Assembly (NCBI GenBank): GCA_009691765.1
Contig: SIAO01000003.1
Span: 62,001 to 126,000, forward strand
Source: Planctomycetota bacterium
GTDB lineage: Bacteria > Planctomycetota > GCA-002687715
DNA: 64,000 nucleotides
Direction: 5' to 3'
The position numbers were made by a program, and so were the translations under genes. Within the stretch, counting starts at the first letter, position 1. Each line of letters opens with the position of its first letter. This document shows positions 17,653-25,181 of the stretch, piece by piece. The notes below the pieces were generated by a model. It was given only the letters and a program-made list of their open reading frames with translations. It did not search any database and was not told where the DNA came from.

Positions 17653-18438
17653 TCAGCGCGCGCGGAAGTCTTGCTGTCTCAGCGCGACGAGAAAGACGCC
17701 AAGCGCGTCACTGCCGCTGGATGGCGCCGCAAAATCCACGTCGCTGCGTGCGGTGCCGAGTTTCTCGTGCCATGCGACCAAAGTGTGCTTCGCAGCCTTC
17801 TGCGGGATGCCGCTGATTTGCGCGCTGCCATCGGTGGCGCTCACAGCTACGAAGGGATGGTTCGTAGCGATGACATGCGCGCGCATCCATGGATGCATGT
17901 CGCAAAGCACGGTGTGCAACCCGGCGCGAGGCAATTTGCTGGTCTTGGTTTCTGCGGCGTTAGCGATGAGCGCGTTCCACAACAGATGGCCGCCGCTGTT
18001 CGTCAACCTCGCTGTGTGCGCGAAAGGATCGCTGTTGCGTACACGCAGCGCATGTCTTGCTGCTGCAAACTGCACGCGCGGCGTGAAGCGGCATTCCAAG
18101 TTGTCGAGCAAAGGTTCCACGAACTTAGTCGGCGCGCTTTCAAGTCCACCGAGGCTGAACGCGACGTTGGCGATGCCGCGGTTCTTCGCATCCACCAACA
18201 GAGACTCATCCACCAACTTGCCTTCGTCAGCGCAGCGTCCGCACAACTGCGCTTCGTCGGGATTGCGCTTGGCCCATGCCGGATCGAAGCGCACTTTCGT
18301 TGGCGCAGGCGGGAGCTCGCCTTCCCAGCGGACCGCTATGTGCAATGTGCGTGGCGTTGGCGGAATTTCAGGCGTGGCGGTGACTTGCCCTGCTAGCGGT
18401 AGCGCGAGCACGAGGAGGAGAAGCCAGTGATGACGCAT
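17653..18438 (-). CDS. Exported cupredoxin-like protein
   Basis: The protein (261 aa) has a signal peptide (LLLLVLALPLAG) and is predicted to be periplasmic. Residues 30-140 include a CxxC pair in LCGRCADEG. The next region is a cupredoxin-like fold with candidate copper ligands: the His of NSDPFAHTA and the C-x2-H-x2-M arrangement in LCDMHPWM. A C-terminal small beta domain (VAVSATDGSAQISGIP) resembles carboxypeptidase-regulatory repeats. Such proteins are frequent in planctomycetes and are often annotated as methylamine-utilisation-like. ATG at 18438 has GGAG nine bases upstream. It lies 14 nt downstream of the DUF1294 gene in the two-component operon. Confidence 0.78.
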   Translation of the reverse strand: MRHHWLLLLVLALPLAGQVTATPEIPPTPRTLHIAVRWEGELPPAPTKVRFDPAWAKRNPDEAQLCGRCADEGKLVDESLLVDAKNRGIANVAFSLGGLESAPTKFVEPLLDNLECRFTPRVQFAAARHALRVRNSDPFAHTARLTNSGGHLLWNALIANAAETKTSKLPRAGLHTVLCDMHPWMRAHVIATNHPFVAVSATDGSAQISGIPQKAAKHTLVAWHEKLGTARSDVDFAAPSSGSDALGVFLVALRQQDFRAR

Positions 18439-18452
18439 ATCGGAAATCTCCG

Positions 18453-18779
18453 TCAATGCAGAACCGCAGCGAGAGCACTTTGCGCGATCAACGCAGCGAG
18501 GCCAAGCAGCATGAGCTTGGCGTTGCGCAGTTTGTGCCGATGAAAGAGAGCCGAGAGCATGAAGCCGATGGCTCCACCTGCGAGGGTCGCTGTGATCAAT
18601 GCCGTTTCGGGAACGCGCGTGCGCCCGGCATAGGCGCACAGCTTGTCCCACCCCATGAGGAAGTAGGTGACGACGCTGGGCCCCACGAGCGCGGCAATGG
18701 CAGCGTTTGGAGCGAGGCGCCAATGGATCGCCGCGAGCGCAGCGCCGAGGTTCAACAGCACAATGCTAGCGCAGACCAA
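18453..18779 (-). CDS. DUF1294 membrane protein
   Basis: This small integral membrane protein (108 aa) has about four hydrophobic segments. The DUF1294 signature is clear: YFLMGWDKLCAYAGRTRVPE, then LAGGAIGFMLSALFHRHKLRNAKL. Function is unknown. The first possible start, TTG at 18779, overlaps the response-regulator stop by 14 nt; GTG at 18761 is an alternative. Either would place it in the operon with the two-component system. Confidence 0.85.
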   Translation of the reverse strand: MVCASIVLLNLGAALAAIHWRLAPNAAIAALVGPSVVTYFLMGWDKLCAYAGRTRVPETALITATLAGGAIGFMLSALFHRHKLRNAKLMLLGLAALIAQSALAAVLH

Positions 18780-20073
18780 GACGTTTCATCTTTCTCTGAA
18801 GCGTGCGTCGGTCGATGCCGAGCATTTCACTGACGCGGCTGACGTTGCCGCCTTCGCGCTCCAACATGGCCACGATGTGGCGCCGCTCTGTCTCACCGAG
18901 CGTCTCGCCATGAGGCACGGCTTCGTTTGAGATCCAGCGTTGTGGTTGCAGGCCCAAAGTGGAGCGCAAACCGGCCGCATCAAGTGCACCGCCGTTGGCG
19001 AGCAGTACGGAGCGTTCCAGTGCGTGGAGCAGTTCGCGCACATTGCCGGGCCACGCGGCTCCGCTCAAGAGTGCGAGCGCATCCGCGCTGAGTGTGACGC
19101 CGCGCGCCGCGGCTTCTTGCGACGCCGCTATCCAAGCGAGAGCGAGGGCCGCGATGTCGCCGCGCCGTTCGCGCAGTGGCGGCAGAACGATGCGCACCAC
19201 ATCGAGACGCCACAGTAATTCTTTGCGAAATCGTCCCGCGGCGCCTTCCGCCACAAGGTCTTTGTCAGACGCTGCGACGAAGCGCACCTTCACATGCCGC
19301 TCCGTGCTGCTGCCCAAAGGCCTGAAGTAACCGGACTCCACCACACGCAAGAGGCCGGCTTGCAGGCCCGGGCTGAGCAAGGCGATCTGATCGATGAACA
19401 ACATCCCACCGTCGGCGCTGTCCAAGAGTCCGCGTGTTTCCGCAGCACCCGGCGTTGCCGTGCCAAACAGCTCAGCTTCGAGCAGGTCGGGTCGTGGACT
19501 GGCGCAATCCAAAGTGATGAAGGGATGGTCTCTGCGACTGGAAGCACCATGCAGCACTTCTGCCACAAGGCTCTTGCCGCTGCCGCTTTCGCCGAGGATC
19601 AACACTGGGCTCCATGAATCAGCAGTGCGTGCGATGGTCGTGCGCACTTCCGTCATGGCTGGCGAATCACCGAGGAGCCGCGCGCTGCCCGTGGCGTGAG
19701 CGCTGCGGGTTCGTGCCGCGAGTCTGAGCGTGGCGGCCACTTCTTCTGCGTCGCAGGGCTTTTGCAAATAGTCGAACGCGCCAGACCGAATCGCCTCGAT
19801 GGCTGACGGCACGCTGCCGTGCCCGGTGAGGATCACGACCGGAAGATGCTTGTCGCGGAGCCGCAGCGCGCGCATGAGTTCGAGGCCGTCCATGCCAGGC
19901 ATCCGCAAATCGAGCAGCGCGACATGAGCAGGCCCAGCGTTCAGAAGTTGCAGAGCCTCCGCGCCACCGGCGGCAGCACGGACACTGCATCCTCGCCGCG
20001 TCAGGGCGCGGCTGAGAGTACGACGGAAGACTTCATCGTCATCTGCGAAGAGGACATCGAGCGGTTCGTTCAT
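18766..20073 (-). CDS. NtrC-like response regulator lacking the GAFTGA loop
   Basis: The protein (435 aa) has three domains. The receiver (1-118) has acidic pocket D11-D12, phosphoacceptor D55, T83 and K105. The AAA+ ATPase (about 130-360) has Walker A GESGSGKS at 161-168. The C terminus is a Fis-type DNA-binding helix-turn-helix ending in MLGIDRRTLQRKMKRL. In sigma-54 activators ELFG is followed within about 10 residues by GAFTGA; here ELFG (201-204) is followed by TATPGAAETRGLL, so the sigma-54-contacting loop is missing. Walker B reads LFIDQI instead of the usual DE. It may bind DNA without activating sigma-54 polymerase. Its start overlaps the kinase stop by 4 nt. Confidence 0.93.
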   Translation of the reverse strand: MNEPLDVLFADDDEVFRRTLSRALTRRGCSVRAAAGGAEALQLLNAGPAHVALLDLRMPGMDGLELMRALRLRDKHLPVVILTGHGSVPSAIEAIRSGAFDYLQKPCDAEEVAATLRLAARTRSAHATGSARLLGDSPAMTEVRTTIARTADSWSPVLILGESGSGKSLVAEVLHGASSRRDHPFITLDCASPRPDLLEAELFGTATPGAAETRGLLDSADGGMLFIDQIALLSPGLQAGLLRVVESGYFRPLGSSTERHVKVRFVAASDKDLVAEGAAGRFRKELLWRLDVVRIVLPPLRERRGDIAALALAWIAASQEAAARGVTLSADALALLSGAAWPGNVRELLHALERSVLLANGGALDAAGLRSTLGLQPQRWISNEAVPHGETLGETERRHIVAMLEREGGNVSRVSEMLGIDRRTLQRKMKRLGLR

Positions 20074-21710
20074 GAGGCAACAGTGATGGGGAACTCGAGG
20101 TGCAGGCAAGCTCCGCGTGGGCGCGGTTCGAGCGCGATGCGCCCCCCAAGATTCTGCACGATTTCGAAGGAGACATAGAGACCCAAACCTGTGCCTTCTC
20201 CTTGCGCCTTGGTGGTGAAGAAGGGTTCGAAGAGTCTGGTGAGGTGTTGAGGATCCAGTCCATGGCCTTCGTCTTCGATGTCCACGATCATGCGAGCGTT
20301 GGTGCTGGTCACGGTCACCTTGATTGCTCCCTGAGTTGCGCGCGTGGCATCGACGGCGTTGTCCAAGGCGTTGAGCAACACTTGCAGCAACTGATCGCGG
20401 GATGTGTTGAGCGCGGGTACAGGGCATGGCGCATGTGTGCTGATGCGTTGACGCAGCGCTGGATCGCGCAGTGACACAAGCCCCACCGCTTCGAGGACCA
20501 ACGCCGGCACATCCACGGGCTCGATGCGCGGGCTGCCCGGATGGGCGAGATCGAGAAACCTACGCACCAATCCGCTGATGCGTTCGGTCTCTCCACGGAT
20601 TTCGGTCAACCGCACTTTGCAATCCTGCAACGCAGCGCAGCCACTGGTGCGCTCTTGCTCCACGGCTTCGCTGCATTCTTCCGCCAAGAGGCGCACGGAG
20701 GCCAGCGGCGTATTGATTTCGTGAGCCATCCCGGCGGCCAGCCGCCCGAGGGCTGAGAGTTTTTCAGTGCTGTGCAGTTGGCGTTCTGCGGCGCGCTGTG
20801 CGGTGATGTCCGTGGCCACTACGACCAATTGCGTCTGGCCCGCTTGCGCGTGCACGACGCTGGCTCCGATGGCATGGTGGCGCACACGCCCGTCCGCATC
20901 GCGACGCTCGATGCGCGTTTCGATGTGCGCTTGGCTTCCGAGATCCTCATCGCGTGGCCAAGGTTGACCATCAATGCAAAGGCGTTTCCCGACGCGCAGA
21001 TCTGGAAAAATCTCCGCTGCCTTCGGGTTGTGCCACGCAAGCAGTCCGCGCGCGTCGGTCATCAGCAAACCAGCTCCGACTGCTGCGATAGCGGCTTCGA
21101 GTTGCACGCGCTCGCGTTCCGCGTCGGCGTGATAGCGCGCAGCGTCGCTTTCGCGAGCGCGCAAGTCGCCCATGATGCGCAGCGCGAAAGGCACAGCGAT
21201 GGTGCAGGTGACGAGCAGCGCCAAGGCGACTCCCCATTGCATGCTGCCACCTTGCGGCAAGGCTGCTCGCGTCGTACCTCCCGGCAACATGTCGGTGGCT
21301 CCGAGCCCGGCGAGCAGCAACAACAAGAGTGCCGCGAGACTGCCCACAGGGAGTGCGAGAGTCGGTGCGAGGATCGCAGCCAACACCACTTGCACGACGA
21401 GGAAGATCGCGAACGGATTGAGCAGACCACCTGTGGAAGCCAGCAAAGCGCCGAGGAGCAGCAAATCCAAAGCCAACTGCGAACCCGTGGATTGTGGCGT
21501 GAGGCCGCGTTGAGCGCGCCAAGTCAGTACGCCGTTCCAAGCAGCAAGCAGGAGCACGATGGCGTAGGGCGGCCAGGACACGGGAAGCAATGCAAGCACA
21601 GGCCCTGTCGCGATGAGCACCGAGCAGACGCCGACGACGGCCATCCAACGCAGTTGAATCAGGCGTCGACTGGGATCAGAGCTGGTGGCTGGACTGCTGT
21701 CTGGGGCCAT
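20070..21710 (-). CDS. RegB/PrrB-like membrane sensor histidine kinase with PAS domain
   Basis: The protein (546 aa) has about six membrane helices in the first 180 residues, introduced by the RLIQLRW segment seen in RegB-type kinases. Residues 94-100 read GGLLNPF, matching the GGxxNPF motif known to form the quinone site of RegB. A PAS domain occupies about 205-305. The phosphoacceptor is H330 in MAHEINTP. The ATPase part has the N box (LNALDNAVDA), the DEGHG motif, FEPFFTTK and GTGLGLY. The predicted role is sensing membrane redox state, but its partner is an NtrC-like protein, not RegA. It is the first gene of the operon with the regulator, DUF1294 and cupredoxin genes. Confidence 0.93.
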   Translation of the reverse strand: MAPDSSPATSSDPSRRLIQLRWMAVVGVCSVLIATGPVLALLPVSWPPYAIVLLLAAWNGVLTWRAQRGLTPQSTGSQLALDLLLLGALLASTGGLLNPFAIFLVVQVVLAAILAPTLALPVGSLAALLLLLLAGLGATDMLPGGTTRAALPQGGSMQWGVALALLVTCTIAVPFALRIMGDLRARESDAARYHADAERERVQLEAAIAAVGAGLLMTDARGLLAWHNPKAAEIFPDLRVGKRLCIDGQPWPRDEDLGSQAHIETRIERRDADGRVRHHAIGASVVHAQAGQTQLVVVATDITAQRAAERQLHSTEKLSALGRLAAGMAHEINTPLASVRLLAEECSEAVEQERTSGCAALQDCKVRLTEIRGETERISGLVRRFLDLAHPGSPRIEPVDVPALVLEAVGLVSLRDPALRQRISTHAPCPVPALNTSRDQLLQVLLNALDNAVDATRATQGAIKVTVTSTNARMIVDIEDEGHGLDPQHLTRLFEPFFTTKAQGEGTGLGLYVSFEIVQNLGGRIALEPRPRGACLHLEFPITVAS

Positions 21711-21752
21711 GCCCCACTATTAGCGCTTTAGCGCCTGAAGTTGAAGCGCCCG

Positions 21753-21992
21753 TCAGGCGACGCCTTCATCGTCCGGCCCAGTTGGCAGCGCGGTGGGTTC
21801 GGCCACTTTGCGATATCCGAGCGAGCGCGCGATCAGCAGCACCTCGGTCCACGAGGGGAAAGGCCGATGTTTGCGAGCCTTGTAGATCTCAATGGCCTGG
21901 ATGAAATCCAAGGCTTCTGTATTTACCGGAGTAGAAAAGCGCGACTTACGCTCTGTGGGCTTGGTTCGCTTGGCATTCAGCTTGGTGGGCAT
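21753..21992 (-). CDS. Small conserved protein of unknown function
   Basis: The protein (79 aa) has a basic, Lys/Arg-rich start (MPTKLNAKRTKPTERK). A compact helical part follows: ALDFIQAIEIYKARKHRPFP, then SWTEVLLIARSLGYRKV, and an acidic tail. The layout FIxAIxxYKxxxxRPFPxWxEVLxxxxxLGYRK resembles a small family I recall from planctomycete genomes. It could be a nucleic-acid-binding or translation-associated factor, but that is a guess. ATG at 21992 is preferred over the upstream start at 22019 because the family-like part begins there. It lies 42 nt upstream of the kinase gene. Confidence 0.65.
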   Translation of the reverse strand: MPTKLNAKRTKPTERKSRFSTPVNTEALDFIQAIEIYKARKHRPFPSWTEVLLIARSLGYRKVAEPTALPTGPDDEGVA

Positions 21993-22119
21993 CGACGATC
22001 CCTCGGAGTGCAGCAGCACCCGCTATGGTCGCTATCGGCTGAGAATAGGGGGCAGCGTGAATCAGGCGAAAGCTACGCACGCGCCCGTGTTCAACAGCGC
22101 TCCGTGTGCGGCGCACGCG

Positions 22120-23187
22120 TCAAGATGCTGGAGCGAGCGTGCGACGAATGGTGTCTTCAGCGACAGGCGTGATGACGCCACGTTCGCAGATGATGGATGT
22201 GATCAACACAGCCGGTGTGACATCGAAAGCGGGATTGAACACCGCTATGCCTTCAGGAGTGCAGCGTTGCCCGGCGATGGTGCGCACCTCGTCGCCGTTG
22301 CGTTCTTCGATGGGAATGCCGCAACCATCAGCGAGCTCAAGGTCGAAGGTGGACGACGGCGCCACCACATGGAATGGGATGTGATGCGTGCGCGCCAACA
22401 CGGCGAGTGCATAGGTGCCGATCTTGTTGGCGGTGTCACCGTTAGCGGCGATGCGGTCTGCGCCAACGAGCACGCGCTGCACCATGCCGCGTGCCATCAG
22501 GGTTGCCGCTGCGCTGTCACACAGCACTGTCACTGGGATGCCAGCGCGATCGAGCTCAAACGCAGTGAGTCGCGCACCTTGCAAGAGCGGCCGAGTTTCA
22601 TCGGCGTAAACACGTGGGCGTAAACCCCAAGCGTGCGCTTCAAGGATGACTCCGAGAGCGCTGCCTTGGCCGCCTGTAGCGAGTGGCCCAGCATTGCAGT
22701 GCGTCAAAATGCCTTCGTCCGCACGCAGCAGTGCTGCGCCGTGGCGGCTCATGCTGCTGCACATCGAGGCGTTTTCATTCTCAACATTGCGCGCTTCAGC
22801 AAGCAGCGCGTTGAGGGATTCGAGCGCACTTGCCGTGGCGCACTGGAGCCCGTGAGCTTCTACACGACGCACAGCCCACGCGAGATTGCGCGCAGTTGGG
22901 CGCACGGCTGCAAGCTGGTTGGCCGCGTCGCGCAGTGCGGTTGCGAAACACTCCGGAGTGTCCATGGCATGAGCCTGCATCGCCAAAACCACGCCGTACG
23001 CACCGGCCAATCCGATCGCAGGCGCACCGCGCACACGCAAAGTCGCGATGGCCTCACACAGCGCAGCAAGCGAGTCCATACGCAGCGTGAGCACCGTCGC
23101 GGGCAACGCAGTTTGATCGATCAGCATTAAGGAACCGTGAGAGGCGTCACCCTCCCAGCGCACAGGTTGCAAGGGGAGAGTGCTCAA
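22120..23187 (-). CDS. mtnA: S-methyl-5-thioribose-1-phosphate isomerase
   Basis: The protein (355 aa) is predicted to isomerise methylthioribose 1-phosphate to methylthioribulose 1-phosphate in methionine salvage; some homologues act on 5-deoxyribose 1-phosphate. Motifs are LRVRGAPAIGLAGAYG, THCNAGPLATGG with the catalytic cysteine, DETRPLLQGARLT, and VGADRIAANGDTANKIGTY with the catalytic aspartate. The fold is shared with eIF2B subunits, but these active-site residues identify MtnA. It overlaps the purE stop by 4 nt. The other salvage genes (mtnBCD) are not in the window. Confidence 0.96.
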   Translation of the reverse strand: MSTLPLQPVRWEGDASHGSLMLIDQTALPATVLTLRMDSLAALCEAIATLRVRGAPAIGLAGAYGVVLAMQAHAMDTPECFATALRDAANQLAAVRPTARNLAWAVRRVEAHGLQCATASALESLNALLAEARNVENENASMCSSMSRHGAALLRADEGILTHCNAGPLATGGQGSALGVILEAHAWGLRPRVYADETRPLLQGARLTAFELDRAGIPVTVLCDSAAATLMARGMVQRVLVGADRIAANGDTANKIGTYALAVLARTHHIPFHVVAPSSTFDLELADGCGIPIEERNGDEVRTIAGQRCTPEGIAVFNPAFDVTPAVLITSIICERGVITPVAEDTIRRTLAPAS

Positions 23188-23702
23188 GGTTTTGAAGGGC
23201 GCTCAGCCAGTTTGAGTTGCAAACGCGCATCCGCTTCCGCGACCGCTGAACTGAGTCCGGCACGCCACGCTTGGAGTTTGGTCTTCAACGTGGGGTCGCC
23301 GAGGGCGAGGATGGCCAACGCCAACCATGCCGCATTCTTGGCCCCAGGCGTGCCGATGCCCACGGTGGCCACGGGAATGCCCGGCGGCATCATCACGGTG
23401 GAGTAGAGGCTGTCGATGCCGGCGAGGTGCGGTGACTCCATGGGCACGCCGATCACCGGCAAGATGGTTTTGCCTGCAACGACGCCAGCGAGGTGCGCTG
23501 CCATGCCTGCGGCGCAAATTACGAGCTTCACGCCTGAGGCTTCAGCCGCACTGACAAGCTGTTCTACGCGCTGCGGTGAACGGTGTGCCGAGGCCACGTG
23601 GCAATCGAAGGGCACGCTGAACTGGTCCAGCACCGCGAGGGTGGCGGACATGGCGCTGTAGTCGGAATCGGAACCCATCAGAATCAGAATGGAGGCACTC
23701 AT
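23184..23702 (-). CDS. purE: N5-carboxyaminoimidazole ribonucleotide mutase (PurE class I)
   Basis: The protein (172 aa) converts N5-CAIR to CAIR in purine synthesis. Motifs are LMGSDSDYS, VASAHRSPQRV with the catalytic histidine, AAGMAAHLAGVVAG, and GVPMESPHLAGIDSLYSTVMMPPGIPVATV. Length fits the octameric class I enzyme. It lies 12 nt downstream of purC and overlaps mtnA by 4 nt, so the order of transcription is purC-purE-mtnA. No purK is next to it. Confidence 0.97.
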   Translation of the reverse strand: MSASILILMGSDSDYSAMSATLAVLDQFSVPFDCHVASAHRSPQRVEQLVSAAEASGVKLVICAAGMAAHLAGVVAGKTILPVIGVPMESPHLAGIDSLYSTVMMPPGIPVATVGIGTPGAKNAAWLALAILALGDPTLKTKLQAWRAGLSSAVAEADARLQLKLAERPSKP

Positions 23703-23714
23703 GGGAGTCTCCTT

Positions 23715-24626
23715 TCAATCATCGAGACACGGCACCGGATGTCCGGCGATGCGCTCATAGATTTCGATGTAACGCTGGCGCGCGAGCGCACTGATTTCAG
23801 GAGGCAGCTTGGGGCCCGGTGCTTGCTTGTCCCAGCCGCAAGTTTCCAGCCAGTCGCGCGCGACTTGTTTGTCGTAGCTCGGTGGATCGCCATCGGGCAG
23901 CACAGCATCGGCTTCTTCTTTGCGCCAAAAGCGACTGCTGTCTGGAGTGAGCACTTCGTCCACGAGGATGGTGCGCCCGTCGCGCTCGCCCCATTCAAAC
24001 TTGGTGTCACAGATGATGACCCCACGACCGAGTGCGTGCTCGCGCGCCTTTTCAAACACGGCCAGCGTGCGGTCGCGGAGTTCGCGAGCGAGGGGTTCGC
24101 CGACAATCAGAGTGAGCTCTGCGAAAGAGATGTTTTCGTCGTGGCCCGCAGCGGCTTTGGTGGACGGAGTGAACAAAGCCGGTGTGAATCGGTGGTTCTT
24201 CTTCAGCCCCGCAGGCAAGGGGATGCCACACACGCTGCCGCTGCGCTGATAGTCCTTCCAACCCGAGCCCAGCAAGTAGCCGCGCGCGATGCATTCTGCT
24301 GGATGGACTTTGGCGCGCTTCACCAGAGTGCAGCGCCCATGCAAGATATTTGCGTGCGCGCGCACAGCCGCCGGCATGTGCTGCACATCCGCTTCCACGA
24401 GATGGTTCTCGCTCACTTTTGCGAGCAGTTCGAACCAAAACAGCGAGAGCTGATTGAGGATGATGCCCTTGCCGGGGATCGGCTCCGGCAGCACAACATC
24501 GAAAGCGCTCAGGCGATCCGTAGCCACAAGCAGCAAGTGCTCGGCATCCACTTCGTAGATGTCACGAACTTTACCGCGGTTGAGGAGTTTGAGTCCGCTG
24601 AGTTCGGTTGTCGCCACTGCTTGCAT
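23715..24626 (-). CDS. purC: Phosphoribosylaminoimidazole-succinocarboxamide synthase
   Basis: The protein (303 aa) joins aspartate to CAIR with ATP hydrolysis to give SAICAR. Features are LLNRGKVRDIYEVD, the ATP-site ATDRLSAFDVVLPEPIPGKG, HPAECIARGYLLGSGWKDY, GVIICDTKFEWG, LVDEVLTPDSSRFW and PPSYDKQVARDWL. Its length of about 300 aa matches the longer PurC type found in fungi and many bacteria rather than the 240-aa E. coli form. ATG at 24626 has GAGGTG five bases upstream, which settles the start against the long open frame above it. It is the first gene of purC-purE-mtnA. Confidence 0.97.
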   Translation of the reverse strand: MQAVATTELSGLKLLNRGKVRDIYEVDAEHLLLVATDRLSAFDVVLPEPIPGKGIILNQLSLFWFELLAKVSENHLVEADVQHMPAAVRAHANILHGRCTLVKRAKVHPAECIARGYLLGSGWKDYQRSGSVCGIPLPAGLKKNHRFTPALFTPSTKAAAGHDENISFAELTLIVGEPLARELRDRTLAVFEKAREHALGRGVIICDTKFEWGERDGRTILVDEVLTPDSSRFWRKEEADAVLPDGDPPSYDKQVARDWLETCGWDKQAPGPKLPPEISALARQRYIEIYERIAGHPVPCLDD

Positions 24627-24681
24627 ACAGGCACCTCGCGGAGTGGAGCGCAATACCACTCGGGTGGCGCAGATTAGCAGT

Positions 24682-24708
24682 GGTCCGCGCCTGACGCGAG
24701 TCAGGACC
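24682..24708 (-). terminator. Hairpin at the end of the PilZ gene
   Basis: GGTCC/GGACC arms enclose a second perfect pairing (TGAC/GTCA around a 4-base loop). The structure spans the stop codon of the PilZ-domain gene and lies before purC. It lacks a U-tract, so it is at most a weak or Rho-assisted terminator. Confidence 0.3.
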
Positions 24709-25033
24709 GGGCCTTGGAGAACTCGCGAATGCGCTCGATGTCTTCGGCGGCGATTTGCAAGAACTCGATACCGACTTCCCAAGTTCCGTTGAGGGCGGCT
24801 TCCGAGTGCACGATGCGTCCTGTGGCGCTGACGATTTCCTCTTTCAGCGCGATGCTGAAGCGAAATCGTTCGCCGACGGAGAACTTTTGATTGGTCTGCA
24901 CCCGTAGCCCGAATTCGTTGAGGTCGAGGGTGACAGCCATGCCCAAGCACTGCCCTTGTGAGGGAAGTTCCGAGTGGATGACGAGGTGCCCAGTTTCGAT
25001 GCGGCGAGCGCTTCTACGGTCGTGGGGGATCAT
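24701..25033 (-). CDS. PilZ-domain protein
   Basis: This single-domain protein (110 aa) probably binds cyclic di-GMP. The N-terminal arginine motif is RRSARR (residues 6-11). The second motif, normally D/NxSxxG, is DLNEFG here, with Asn in place of Ser. The rest is the expected beta-barrel (VGERFRFSIALKEEIVSATGRIVHSEA). It lies 75 nt before purC on the same strand and is divergent from the TPR protein. The altered serine makes ligand binding less certain. Confidence 0.78.
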   Translation of the reverse strand: MIPHDRRSARRIETGHLVIHSELPSQGQCLGMAVTLDLNEFGLRVQTNQKFSVGERFRFSIALKEEIVSATGRIVHSEAALNGTWEVGIEFLQIAAEDIERIREFSKARS

Positions 25034-25181
25034 GCTGTCTCGGGAGCGCGTGCGGCGTCGCCCCGTTTGCCCTCTTCGGTCAAACTCCCGGAGTGCTTGA
25101 GCGGCGCGTGGATTCGGGGCCCGCTTGAGCCCTGCTAAAGTCCACGCCGCCGACGCTCGAGCCGTGCGGGAGGCTCACATC

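Noticed and set aside
22120-23187. mtnA as part of the nucleoside microcompartment pathway
   Set aside because: It acts on a related sugar phosphate but is coupled to purE and purC, 15 kb from the shell genes, and has no targeting extension.
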